Under the pieces are notes generated by a model. That model was not told the origin of the DNA, did not search any database, and saw only the letters and a list, made by a program, of their open reading frames with translations. Positions 45,099 to 53,522 of a DNA stretch of 64,000 bases are shown one piece after another. The first letter of the stretch is position 1; each line of letters opens with the position of its first letter. The DNA comes from Arenibacter hampyeongensis (lineage in GTDB: Bacteria; Bacteroidota; Bacteroidia; Flavobacteriales; Flavobacteriaceae). A program made the translations under genes and the position numbers. The DNA lies in assembly GCF_002909255.1 (NCBI RefSeq), contig NZ_PIOB01000008.1, positions 140,318 to 204,317 of the forward strand, read 5' to 3'.

Positions 45099-45545
45099 TT
45101 AGTTTAGACGCTTATAGTTTTCTGAATTAATGCGATTTCCATCCGCATCAGTAAAGATTTGGCTGTATTTATCACCTTCCAATTGGAGTTCCATATGCCA
45201 TTCCATATTTTCATTGGCAACTTTTCTCATTGATGATGACATGTATTCCAATTTTTCTGTCAAGGTACTATCTGTTGCCACATAGGAGCCGTACCCAAAC
45301 CATTCAATAGAGTCTTTAGGAACATAACGCGTCCACATTACCTTTCCATTATAATACATTTTAATTTGACGGTAGCCATCTGTTGGCGGTATGGTTTTAA
45401 CCACATCGTTACCATCGTAATTGTTAAAACTTACTAATTCCCATGTACCTTCAAGAGTATTGGGGTTTTGAATTTTTGTAGATGCAATTTGGGTGGCGGA
45501 CACCAAAAATAGCATCAAGAAAACTATTCCAAGTATTTTTTTCAT
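45099..45545 (-). CDS. Secreted lipocalin-like protein
   Basis: A 148-residue protein with a Sec signal peptide (MKKILGIVFLMLFLVSATQIAS). The mature part begins with LEGTWELVSFNNYDG, the common opening of lipocalin-like (DUF4488-type) domains, and continues as beta strands (YRQIKMYYNGKVMWTRYV; WHMELQLEGDKYSQIF). Ligand unknown. The start at 45545 is preferred to an upstream frame opening at 45605 because the signal peptide begins there. It converges on trxB. Confidence 0.7.
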   Translation of the reverse strand: MKKILGIVFLMLFLVSATQIASTKIQNPNTLEGTWELVSFNNYDGNDVVKTIPPTDGYRQIKMYYNGKVMWTRYVPKDSIEWFGYGSYVATDSTLTEKLEYMSSSMRKVANENMEWHMELQLEGDKYSQIFTDADGNRINSENYKRLN

Positions 45546-45889
45546 GATTATATTATTTATGAGTTTAGATACTAATAAGTTACAACTTTTTTGGATTATT
45601 AACATCTTAAACCAAGCTTATGTTAAAAAAGAATCAAATAAAAATGATTTTGGATTCTAATTTTGTGACAAATACTTACAGAACAGGGTGTTTTTTAAAA
45701 AATTCACATTTGGTTAGTTCGATGTTCTGTTTTTACCTGTTTTTATGAATAATTAAACCAGTGAAGAATTCATGATCAAATTGTTTTTAAATTCCTTTTC
45801 AATGTATTTAACTCATATTAAAGTAGATTGAATGTGCGAACGACCATTGTGAATTTCATGGAAAGTTGTGAAGGATGGCCGATTCTCTT
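45546..45889. other. Intergenic region without a gene
   Basis: 344 bases, very AT-rich. It lies between the start of the lipocalin-like gene and the end of the PLP-enzyme gene, both on the minus strand. No hairpin, promoter with a full consensus, or open frame of interest was seen. Confidence 0.6.
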
Positions 45890-46951
45890 TTAGAAATATG
45901 AGTTTAAAAGATTGCACAATAAAAGGATATCATCCTTTGTGTGATGTGCGCTGATCACGATTCTGCTCATAAGAGTGGATTCTTCATCTGGGTATCTAAA
46001 ACTGGTCACCACTATATTTTGGTCCTTCAGATATTTGGTGAGTTCCTCATCATTAAAACTAAAGGCAGGATGTTCTTCCATAAACTTAAACTTATCCAAC
46101 GCTTTTATTTTGGACCTGAATAAGCCAATATTATTTTTTAGGATATTCCTTTTTTCTTTGAAAATTTCACTGCCATCAATAATGCTGGCCATGGCAGCAG
46201 GTGCAGCCGGACTTGCACCTCCAAAGAACGGAGTGTCCGCCAATTGTTCCATACGGATTCTAGATCCAAAAATGGCACCTGCCTGTATCCCAAAACCCTT
46301 TCCCAATGAGCAACAAACGATCAATTCCTTTGGATTTAAACCCTGTATAATGCGAAAAACACCACCCCCATTGTTACCGACAATTCCAATTCCGTGAGAA
46401 TCATCTACTACTAGAATGATATTTTCCAATGGCAGCATTTTTAATCCCTCAAAATATGGATAGTTAGATCCGGAAAAATCTAAGGCATCCAAAAACACCA
46501 CTGGTGTGGTTTCTTGATCGGCTTCCAAATGACCCCTGACGGCTATATTCAAGGCGGTGAACGTTACGTAAGGTTTAAGTTTGGATATGCCAGGATTTGA
46601 GGAATAGAGTGCGGAATGGGTATTTGGGGCATAGAATAGCCTATATGCCTTGGAATCCATAGTTTGTCTCACGAGTTGTCCTGCCAAATATCCGGATGAT
46701 AAGCTGATACAGGCCGGGCTTCCTACTAACCGGGATAAATGTTGTTCGGCCTCCTTATAAATAGAAATTCGGATATTGGATTTTCTGGAAGCTCCGTAAT
46801 TTGTACCATATTTCCTTATATTGGATATATAGATTTCCTGAAAAGTTTCATCCGTCTGTAGTCCTAGATAGGAGGTTCCTCCAAAATACAAGTATTTCTT
46901 CTGGTCCAGCTCTATTTCCCTGCCCGGGAATCCATCGATATAAAAAGTCAT
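45890..46951 (-). CDS. PLP-dependent alpha-oxoamine synthase-like enzyme
   Basis: A 353-residue fold-type I PLP enzyme. YLYFGGTSYLGLQ is the AONS/KBL-type opening, NYGASRKSNI replaces the usual GSGGSR stretch, VVDDSHGIGIVG (Asp183/Asp184, His186) holds the PLP ring contacts and Lys218 in CCSLGKGFGIQAG is the Schiff-base lysine. Family members join an amino acid to an acyl-CoA with loss of CO2, or are aminotransferases. The substrate is not clear, and biotin synthesis is not indicated because no other bio genes are near. The ATG overlaps the stop of the dipeptide epimerase (TAATG), so the two are translated together. Confidence 0.78.
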   Translation of the reverse strand: MTFYIDGFPGREIELDQKKYLYFGGTSYLGLQTDETFQEIYISNIRKYGTNYGASRKSNIRISIYKEAEQHLSRLVGSPACISLSSGYLAGQLVRQTMDSKAYRLFYAPNTHSALYSSNPGISKLKPYVTFTALNIAVRGHLEADQETTPVVFLDALDFSGSNYPYFEGLKMLPLENIILVVDDSHGIGIVGNNGGGVFRIIQGLNPKELIVCCSLGKGFGIQAGAIFGSRIRMEQLADTPFFGGASPAAPAAMASIIDGSEIFKEKRNILKNNIGLFRSKIKALDKFKFMEEHPAFSFNDEELTKYLKDQNIVVTSFRYPDEESTLMSRIVISAHHTKDDILLLCNLLNSYF

Positions 46952-47961
46952 TATCGTAAGCTTATTCCACTTCCACCAAGTGTAGGAAAGATTACTTTTC
47001 CATTGTCCTGAATAATAACTCCGTCAGCTATATCCTCTTTTAGTAACATGGCGCCGTCCATATCCACATAATCCAATTGTGGAATTAGTTGGGCTATGGC
47101 AGATATGCCCACCGTAGATTCCGTCATACAACCTACCATTACCTTAAGTCCCATTTCCTTGGCCTTCGCAATCATACGTCTTGCCGGGGTGAGTCCACCA
47201 CATTTGGTCAATTTAATGTTGATGCCCGTAAAATGAAGGCCACATTTTTCCACATCGGATTCCACAATACAGCTTTCATCGGCTATAATGGGCAGAACAC
47301 TTTCATGCACTACCTTTTCCATGCCTTCCCAATCATCGGCTTTCAGGGGCTGCTCAATAAACTCCACGCCCAATTCCTTTAAATAAGGGGCATTTATGAT
47401 GGTTTCTTCGGCTGTCCAGGCACAATTGGCATCTACCCTAAAAATAGCATCCGTATGTTTGCGCAATTCCCCTACAATTTCCACGTCCCTGTCAGAGCCA
47501 AGTTTAATTTTGTATATGGGCCATGGCATTTCTTTTATCTTAACCACCATTTTTTCAATGGAGTCCAATCCTATGGTATAATTGGTTATTGGGTAAGAAC
47601 TGTTGTCCGTATTCCATAACTCATACAGAGGCTTAGCTTGTATTTTTCCGTACAAATCATTGGCGGCAAGATCTAATGCGCAAATGGCAAAATTGCTTAG
47701 ATTTTTTGAAACGAGGAAAGAATGGAATGCTTCCGGTTCCTTAAAATTGAATTGCTCGATCTCCTTTCTAACATTTTCAATCTCTGCCCTCATGGTTTCA
47801 AAGGTTATTTTGTAATAGGGGTTGGAAGTTGCCTCTCCATAGCCAGTTTTACCATCAAGTTCCAGGGAAACGACCATAGAATCTTGAAAATCATGGGATT
47901 CCCTGGAAATACTGAAAGTGTGTTTTAAGGGAAGTACGTATTTTTTAATCTTTATTTTCAT
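46951..47961 (-). CDS. Dipeptide (L-Ala-D/L-Glu) epimerase, enolase superfamily
   Basis: A 336-residue enolase-superfamily protein. Capping domain about residues 1-125, barrel after. Catalytic Lys151-x-Lys153 (YKIKLGSD), metal ligands Asp177 (RVDANCAW), Glu203 (IEQPL) and Asp228 (IIADES), and the second lysine in INIKLTKCGG (Lys250/253). This arrangement is that of L-Ala-D/L-Glu epimerases, which recycle murein dipeptides. The start at 47961 is favoured because a further extension would run through the head-GIN terminator at 48011-48038. It overlaps the PLP-enzyme gene by one base. Confidence 0.87.
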   Translation of the reverse strand: MKIKIKKYVLPLKHTFSISRESHDFQDSMVVSLELDGKTGYGEATSNPYYKITFETMRAEIENVRKEIEQFNFKEPEAFHSFLVSKNLSNFAICALDLAANDLYGKIQAKPLYELWNTDNSSYPITNYTIGLDSIEKMVVKIKEMPWPIYKIKLGSDRDVEIVGELRKHTDAIFRVDANCAWTAEETIINAPYLKELGVEFIEQPLKADDWEGMEKVVHESVLPIIADESCIVESDVEKCGLHFTGINIKLTKCGGLTPARRMIAKAKEMGLKVMVGCMTESTVGISAIAQLIPQLDYVDMDGAMLLKEDIADGVIIQDNGKVIFPTLGGSGISLR

Positions 47962-48010
47962 ACCACAAATTATAGAACTAATATAAAGAAAGCAGATGTA
48001 TTGGAAAGTC

Positions 48011-48038
48011 AAAACCCATTGAAATCTCAATGGGTTTT
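48011..48038 (-). terminator. Terminator of the head GIN gene
   Basis: Perfect 12-bp arms aaaacccattga (48011-48022) and tcaatgggtttt (48027-48038) around aatc, forming a strong stem with a short T-run on both strands. It lies 46 bases past the stop of the head GIN gene and upstream of the epimerase start. Confidence 0.8.
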
Positions 48039-48084
48039 ATTAACATATGTTACATACGGTTGCTACTAGGGCCATGCAGGGAAT

Positions 48085-48810
48085 TTACAAGGCACTGACG
48101 GTGCCAGAGCTCGACTTTTTATGTTCTACTTTCGCCGTGCCGGTATAGCGAATATCTCCGCCACTACTAGCCTTTGCCATTAAGGATTCGGATACGTTTA
48201 CGGTAATTCCCGCACCACTACTGGCCCTGGCTTCACATTTTGCAGTGGTTAAATTCTCTGCTTTAATGCCAGAGCCACTACTGGCATTGCTGTAAAGGGC
48301 TTCTGTTTCACCAACCACTTTAATGTCGGCCCCACTACTTGAATCCGCTGTTACTTTTTCTGCCCTTAAATCCTTAATTTGTAAACTGGAACCACTGCTG
48401 GCGCTCAAATCAATGTTTTGTGCCCTAATTGCATTTTTGGTAATGAGACTGGCACCACTGGAAGTTTCCAAAGTAGTAATTACTGGTAAGGTTACGTAAA
48501 CTTTTTTGGTAGCCCTGCCGATATTTTCTATGGCATGAATTCGCAAGGTTCCATTTTTGACATCCGTTCCAATAAGGTCTATTACATTTTCATCGGCTTC
48601 AACTACTATATCGAAGTCATTGCCTTGGGTAACATAAACATCCAAGCCCTCCGAGGCTGAAACTGAGGTGAATTCCGAGTTTACGGCACGATGGTCTTCT
48701 TCTACAATTCCATTTCCCTTCTTACCGTTTCCAATATTAATATCGAAACCGCAGGAAGAAAACAAAATTGCCAAGATAAGGGTGATGGTAATTCTTGCTA
48801 GTGTTGTCAT
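48085..48810 (-). CDS. Head GIN domain (DUF2807) lipoprotein
   Basis: A 241-residue lipoprotein (FSSC, Cys20). The mature part is a beta-helix-like DUF2807/head GIN domain with repeated SSG blocks (LETSSGASLITKNA, LSASSGSSLQIKDL, ADSSSGADIKVVG, SNASSGSGIKAEN, ARASSGAGITVN, AKASSGGDIRYTG), one rung each. It opens with GFDINIGNGKKGNG and VNSEFTSVSASEGLDVYVTQG. Function is unknown; a surface or periplasmic structural role is usual. It is the third gene after PadR and PspC genes on the same strand, 144 bases downstream of PspC, and is followed by the terminator. Confidence 0.85.
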   Translation of the reverse strand: MTTLARITITLILAILFSSCGFDINIGNGKKGNGIVEEDHRAVNSEFTSVSASEGLDVYVTQGNDFDIVVEADENVIDLIGTDVKNGTLRIHAIENIGRATKKVYVTLPVITTLETSSGASLITKNAIRAQNIDLSASSGSSLQIKDLRAEKVTADSSSGADIKVVGETEALYSNASSGSGIKAENLTTAKCEARASSGAGITVNVSESLMAKASSGGDIRYTGTAKVEHKKSSSGTVSAL

Positions 48811-48954
48811 GATTGTTGTTTTTTTTGGCTCGAAATATGCACCAGGGGGGTAGCGCCATTCAAGGATTGATTAATGATGATATTTAATGTTTAATTAAAA
48901 ATATTAATTAGGTTTCTTTAAACACACTATAAATTACTGAGCTGTTACAAGAGC

Positions 48955-50712
48955 CTACTGAATTGTATCTTTTTTTATTTCCATTTTTTTACTTTCATTG
49001 GTTTTGAACTGAACTCCCTTTTCATCGATTTTTAATTTAAAATTGTCTCCATCTCCTTTTATATCTATGTCTACACCATCTTCATTGATGATAATTTTAC
49101 CATTATTATCATCATCATCATGGTCTTCCATAATATCTGGACAATCCAAACATTGTAATTCCCCATTTTCATCCATCTGCCATGCGTATTTGGTAATTTC
49201 ACATCCGTCCATATTTTTATCGTTATTGACTCTAATTATCCAACAGTTTTGAGGGGATTTGTCGAATTTTATTTTTGCACCAATGGGCAGATATAGATAT
49301 ATCCTTACTTCTTGGTCCCTATATTTATTCTCCTTGGCAGTAGTCAAAAAATCGTCAAATATTAAAGTATTGTCTTGAATGGCATAATCATAGTTGATTT
49401 TACCCGCAGTCTCTGTGGCGTTTTTAAAAGAATTCCCATTGGAATTTTTACGAATCTCAATTCGCGCTATGGAGTCCCTTGACGTTTTTATGTTGAGACG
49501 CACATCTTCCGACAACAGTACTTCTTCACCATTTTCGGTGTAATCCAGTACAACCCCGTTGATACCTATGTCATTGCCGTTATTTCCTAGGTCAGAGGGT
49601 TTTATACGGATCTTTATGGGTTGGTCTGGTTGCTGGAATACCAGTTCCTTTTCTACGGAAACATTACCAGTGTAGGCGTGGGCAGCAGCTTGTCTTATCC
49701 CGAATACGGTGAGTAGGATTATGGCTATTAACCACAGTCCCAAAAGTGTAAATTTTGCAATATTACCGATCGATTTCAGGTTGTTCACTAAAATCTTAAG
49801 GCCTAGGTACATGAGAAAAAAGAAGGGAATTCCTATGGCGAAAAATCCTAATAGGGAGACCAGCCATACCGGGGTATTGGTAGAGTTCACCATATAATAA
49901 AAATCTATTCCTGGAAGGTGTATAATATCTAAAATTCCCACTGTAAAAAGACCAACGAATAAGGCAACAATTCCAGACGCACCGATTATGATCAGGATAA
50001 TCCCAATAAATTTGCCAATGATCTTAAAAAAAAACATGATAATATCGGCAATGGCGTTAAAGAAGCTCTTGCTACTATCTTTTACTTTGGTTCCCACTTT
50101 TTCATAGTCCACGTTTTTCACCTTTTCGGCTACGTCATCAAAACCTTCCTTTACTTTTTTTTCAATATTACTTATGTTAACGGCTTCACCGCGCATGTCC
50201 AGCTTCTGGGCAGTAGTAACTGCCTCGGGAATTAAAATCCATAATAGACCGTAGATAAAAACAAATCCTCCCCAACTAAATATGGTCAGTAAAATCCATA
50301 ACAATCGAACCCATAGGGCGTCTATACCAAAATAATGTCCCAAGCCGGCAGATACCCCTCCAATATATTTATTGTCAATGTCCCGATAAAGTTTCCTTAC
50401 ACGTCCTGGGTTTTTGGATGTTTTTGGTTGATCTTCAAAAATATCCTCATCAACCATATAATCTTCTGGTTGTCCCATTATGCTTATAATCTCGTCCACT
50501 TCCTTTTCCGTAATTACCTGTCTTTCGTTTTCCATTTTTTCATGGAAGAGTTCGGCAATTCTGGCCTCTATATCCGCTATAATCTCGTCACTACCACTGG
50601 TATTGGCGAAAGAACGTTTTATGGCCTCTAAATAGCGTTGAAGTTTCGTATAGGCTACTTCATCTATATGGAAGAATAAATTGGCCAGATTTATATTTAT
50701 TGTCTTGTTCAT
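48955..50712 (-). CDS. PspC-domain membrane protein
   Basis: A 585-residue membrane protein. The N-terminal 100 residues are acidic with a helical pattern (TSGSDEIIADIEARIAELF). The PspC domain is at about 105-165 (RKLYRDIDNKYIGGVSAGLGHYFGID, here in part, plus WILLTIFSWGGFVFIYGLLWILI). Further membrane segments follow at about 225-255 and 280-345, then a C-terminal periplasmic beta part with a run of Asp near 525-540 (DIMEDHDDDDNNGKI). PspC-type proteins respond to envelope stress in other bacteria. Three bases separate it from the PadR gene, so a joint operon with autoregulation is likely. Confidence 0.88.
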   Translation of the reverse strand: MNKTININLANLFFHIDEVAYTKLQRYLEAIKRSFANTSGSDEIIADIEARIAELFHEKMENERQVITEKEVDEIISIMGQPEDYMVDEDIFEDQPKTSKNPGRVRKLYRDIDNKYIGGVSAGLGHYFGIDALWVRLLWILLTIFSWGGFVFIYGLLWILIPEAVTTAQKLDMRGEAVNISNIEKKVKEGFDDVAEKVKNVDYEKVGTKVKDSSKSFFNAIADIIMFFFKIIGKFIGIILIIIGASGIVALFVGLFTVGILDIIHLPGIDFYYMVNSTNTPVWLVSLLGFFAIGIPFFFLMYLGLKILVNNLKSIGNIAKFTLLGLWLIAIILLTVFGIRQAAAHAYTGNVSVEKELVFQQPDQPIKIRIKPSDLGNNGNDIGINGVVLDYTENGEEVLLSEDVRLNIKTSRDSIARIEIRKNSNGNSFKNATETAGKINYDYAIQDNTLIFDDFLTTAKENKYRDQEVRIYLYLPIGAKIKFDKSPQNCWIIRVNNDKNMDGCEITKYAWQMDENGELQCLDCPDIMEDHDDDDNNGKIIINEDGVDIDIKGDGDNFKLKIDEKGVQFKTNESKKMEIKKDTIQ

Positions 50713-50715
50713 TTT

Positions 50716-51051
50716 TTAGTTGTTTTTTGTTTTGGTTACGAGGTTTGTCGCATTTCTTAATTCATCCCAGGTGGTATCCAGTTCTTTTAGAAAAAGTTTG
50801 CCTGTTTCTGTTAAGGTATAGTACTTTCTTGGGGGGCCTGAAGTAGATTCTTCCCAACGATAATTAAGAAGTCCCGCATTTTTTAGTCTTGTTAGCAATG
50901 GATAAATGGTACCCTCTACTACTAGCATTTTAGCGTCCTTTAAGGTGTCCAGGATTTCAGAGGTATACTTGTCCTCTCCGTTAAGGACGGAAAGTATACA
51001 GTACTCCAGGACTCCTTTGCGCATCTGTGCTTTTGTATTTTCAATATTCAT
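50716..51051 (-). CDS. PadR-family transcriptional regulator
   Basis: A 111-residue winged-helix regulator: KAQMRKGVLEYCILSVLNGEDKYTSEIL, here in part, then VVEGTIYPLLTRLKNAGLL (recognition helix), RWEESTSGPPRKYYTLTETG (wing) and a C-terminal dimer helix. It probably represses its own operon with the PspC and head GIN genes, judged from the three-base spacing. The inducing signal is unknown. Confidence 0.92.
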   Translation of the reverse strand: MNIENTKAQMRKGVLEYCILSVLNGEDKYTSEILDTLKDAKMLVVEGTIYPLLTRLKNAGLLNYRWEESTSGPPRKYYTLTETGKLFLKELDTTWDELRNATNLVTKTKNN

Positions 51052-51176
51052 AGTTGCATGATTATAATAATTTGACTGTTCGTTTTTTTGATGACCGCAT
51101 TCTAGTTTTTTAATTTTTATTGATTTGATGAATAAACTCCGGAATTAGTGTGATGAGTACTAATTTGTATTAAGTC

Positions 51177-51653
51177 TTATTTTATAAATTGTATACTTAT
51201 GGGGTATTTAAAATTTTGCCCTTCACTCGTACGAATGGTCGCTATTATGGTATAGACTATATTCACTAAAAAAAGTCCTAACTGCGCAACTCCTGCTATT
51301 CCCAAAGGCCAAAGGAGTTTGCCTAATTTTAGTTGGTGAAAATCAAAATTAAATCCATTTAGGTTATTGAACTGTGCAAAACCAAAATCGCCCTGATGTA
51401 AAATTTCTGGAATAATTCCAATTAAAAATGGAATAGTGAAAATACCCAGTATAATGGAATACAGTAATAGACTGATCTGAAAATTAAGGGCCTGTTTGCC
51501 ATTTTGGTCTACGAAACCATAATCTTTCTTGTACGCTGTCCAAAGTATTAATGGTAGCAGAAAATTCCCAAACGGGATAAAGTATTTGGAAAAAGTGGAG
51601 GCGTGTATTATAGCCGACAAATTTTTTTCTTGTTTATTTAGAGTTTCAGTCAT
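51177..51653 (-). CDS. DUF4870 membrane protein
   Basis: A 158-residue protein with three hydrophobic segments and the DUF4870 pattern: SAIIHASTFSKYFIPFGNFLLPLILW, here in part, GFVDQNGKQALNFQISLLLYSI, and a C-terminal IVYTIIATIRTSEGQNFKYPISIQFIK. Function is unknown. The divergent promoter region upstream gives it a long leader (about 140 bases). It lies 125 bases upstream of the PadR gene on the same strand, so read-through is possible. Confidence 0.85.
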   Translation of the reverse strand: MTETLNKQEKNLSAIIHASTFSKYFIPFGNFLLPLILWTAYKKDYGFVDQNGKQALNFQISLLLYSIILGIFTIPFLIGIIPEILHQGDFGFAQFNNLNGFNFDFHQLKLGKLLWPLGIAGVAQLGLFLVNIVYTIIATIRTSEGQNFKYPISIQFIK

Positions 51654-51803
51654 GGCCTTTTAATTAGTGATCCAAAGTTTTATTATATGTGTTCAATTCT
51701 ATGATAGAGTAAGAACTAATTTTACGTAGCGTGAGGGTCTAAATTAGGGTCCTTTGCTAAGTGATTTTATAAAGATGTATTGCGACACCTAATAACTTCC
51801 TAT

Positions 51804-51837
51804 GCAAATATATATCTAAAAGAAGGTACTATGCAAA
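51804..51837 (-). promoter_or_regulatory. Promoter of the DUF4870 gene
   Basis: On the minus strand TTTG (51834-51837), a 21-base gap and TATATTTGC (51804-51812). This matches the Bacteroidota consensus. It predicts a start near 51797 and a leader of about 140 bases. A plus-strand TACTTTTG at 51893-51900 may drive the divergent DUF4442 gene. Confidence 0.55.
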
Positions 51838-51892
51838 ACAAAGTACTAAAATTTAACAATAAATTAACATTTAATAGTTCGTACAATTTACA

Positions 51893-51900
51893 TACTTTTG
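51893..51900 (+). promoter_or_regulatory. Promoter minus-7 element of the DUF4442 gene
   Basis: TACTTTTG, full TAnnTTTG match, 21 bases before the ATG at 51921. No clear minus-33 element. Confidence 0.45.
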
Positions 51901-51920
51901 AAGTAAATTAAACAAGACAT

Positions 51921-52376
51921 ATGGCATCCGATGCAAGTAAAATTAACATGTTCAGCTTTTTTAAGTTACCCGCCGTTTGGTGGACAGGAGTACGATTAAG
52001 GTATATTGATGAAAAAAAAGCCATTGTGACCGTTAGACATAGGTGGATCAATCAAAATCCCTTTAAATCGTTGTTCTGGGCGGTCCAAGGAATGGCAGCG
52101 GAATTAACAACCGGAGCCATGGTAATGAACCAGATTAGGGAAAGTGGGAAGAATATTTCGATGCTGGTGGCAAACAATAATGCCAATTTTTCCAAGAAAG
52201 CCACCGGTAAAATCACCTTTACCTGTACAGATGGCCATCTTATTTCAGATGCCATAAAGAAAACTATTGCAACAGGTGAGGGACAGACCGTTTGGATGAA
52301 ATCAGTTGGGGTTAATGAGGAGGGAATTGTAGTTTCCACCTTTAATTTTGAATGGACCCTGAAGGCTAAGGGGTAA
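51921..52376 (+). CDS. DUF4442 hot-dog-fold protein
   Basis: A 151-residue cytoplasmic protein. FSFFKLPAVWWTGVRLRYIDEKKAIVTV, here in part, NPFKSLFWAVQGMAAELTTGAMVM (long helix of a hot-dog fold), and KKATGKITFTCTDG fit the DUF4442 pattern, a putative acyl-CoA thioesterase group. The catalytic role is not proven for the family. It is followed by the 8-bp repeat region. Confidence 0.82.
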   Translation: MASDASKINMFSFFKLPAVWWTGVRLRYIDEKKAIVTVRHRWINQNPFKSLFWAVQGMAAELTTGAMVMNQIRESGKNISMLVANNNANFSKKATGKITFTCTDGHLISDAIKKTIATGEGQTVWMKSVGVNEEGIVVSTFNFEWTLKAKG

Positions 52377-52398
52377 TGGTCCAATGTGCTAATTTCTT

Positions 52399-52538
52399 AA
52401 TGTACCAATGTACCAATGTACCAATGTACCGATGTACCGATGTACCAATGTACCAATGAATCAATGAATCAATGAATCAATGAATCAATGAATCAATGAA
52501 TCAATGAATCAATGAATCAATGAATCAATGAATCAATG
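52399..52538. repeat. Two-variant 8-bp tandem repeat array
   Basis: Seven 8-bp units of the aatgtacc type (52399-52454; two read gatgtacc) run without a break into ten perfect units of aatgaatc (52455-52534) and a partial unit. The two unit types differ at two of eight positions. Degenerate relatives flank the array (aatgtgct, aatttctt on the left). Eight bases is not a multiple of three, and frames through it meet stops, so it is not coding. It lies 22 bases after the DUF4442 stop and 138 before the next gene. Confidence 0.95.
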
Positions 52539-52676
52539 GGATAGTCAATTAATGTTCCATTGTGTTGTCTAAGTAATGGATTAATGAATTAGGGAAGTAG
52601 TGAGCCAATGTAACAAAACGGCATTTTTGGTTACCAATAACCCATTAATAAGTATAAAACTAAAAATCTTAAGAAA

Positions 52677-53474
52677 ATGAATGCACACGAAATAGACTAT
52701 GTGATATATGGTGAGGAAATGCAATATGTTGAAATTGAATTGGATCCGCAGGAAGCCGTTGTGGCCGAAGCTGGCAGTTTTATGATGATGGATTCCGACA
52801 TTAAGATGGATACAATTTTTGGGGATGGATCCAATCAGGACAACAGTGTCTTAGGGAAATTGTTCTCGGCGGGCAAGCGTTTGCTGACAGGAGAAAGCCT
52901 ATTTATGACCGCATTTTTAAATATAGGTCAAGGAAAAAAGCAAGTTAGTTTTGCTTCTCCCTATCCTGGAAAAATTATTCCGATAGACCTCACTGAATTT
53001 CAAGGAAAATTTATTTGTCAGAAAGATGCCTTTTTATGTGCAGCTAAAGGAGTTTCGGTGGGTATTGAATTTTCAAAAAAACTAGGCCGTGGACTTTTTG
53101 GAGGAGAAGGATTTATCATGCAAAAATTGGAAGGAGATGGAATGGCTTTTGTACATGCTGGCGGAACCACTGCCAAAAAAATATTGGGCCCAGGCGAAAC
53201 CTTAAAAGTGGATACTGGCTGTATTATTGGTTTTACGAAAGATGTGGATTATGACATAGAATTTATTGGGGGGATTAAAAATACCATTTTTGGTGGTGAA
53301 GGATTGTTTTACGCCACATTAAGGGGACCTGGCACCGTCTATATTCAGTCATTGCCTTTTAGTCGACTGGCCGGAAGGATCTTGGCATCCCTTCCAAGAG
53401 GAGGAAAAGATAAGGGAGAAGGAAGTATTTTAGGTGGCTTGGGTGACCTATTGGATGGAGATAACCGATTTTAG
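52677..53474 (+). CDS. TIGR00266/AIM24-family protein
   Basis: A 265-residue protein rich in beta structure. It starts HEIDYVIYGEEMQYVEIELDPQEAVVAEAGSFMMMDSDIKMDT, here in part, followed by ESLFMTAFLNIGQGKKQVSFASPYPGKI and DGMAFVHAGGTTAKKIL, with GGIKNTIFGGEGLFYATLRGPGTVYIQSLPF near the end. This is the trimeric AIM24-like family with unknown cellular function. It lies after the repeat region and 48 bases before the DUF2461 gene. An inverted repeat ggtta-ccaa-taacc is upstream at 52629-52642. Confidence 0.88.
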   Translation: MNAHEIDYVIYGEEMQYVEIELDPQEAVVAEAGSFMMMDSDIKMDTIFGDGSNQDNSVLGKLFSAGKRLLTGESLFMTAFLNIGQGKKQVSFASPYPGKIIPIDLTEFQGKFICQKDAFLCAAKGVSVGIEFSKKLGRGLFGGEGFIMQKLEGDGMAFVHAGGTTAKKILGPGETLKVDTGCIIGFTKDVDYDIEFIGGIKNTIFGGEGLFYATLRGPGTVYIQSLPFSRLAGRILASLPRGGKDKGEGSILGGLGDLLDGDNRF

Positions 53475-53522
53475 TAAAGCTATAGAACCTTGGTATTACC
53501 TATAATAACATCTCCTAAAAAA

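Noticed and set aside
52399..52538. Possible CRISPR array because of regular direct repeats.
   Set aside because: Units are 8 bp with no spacers between them and no cas genes are near. It is a simple tandem repeat.
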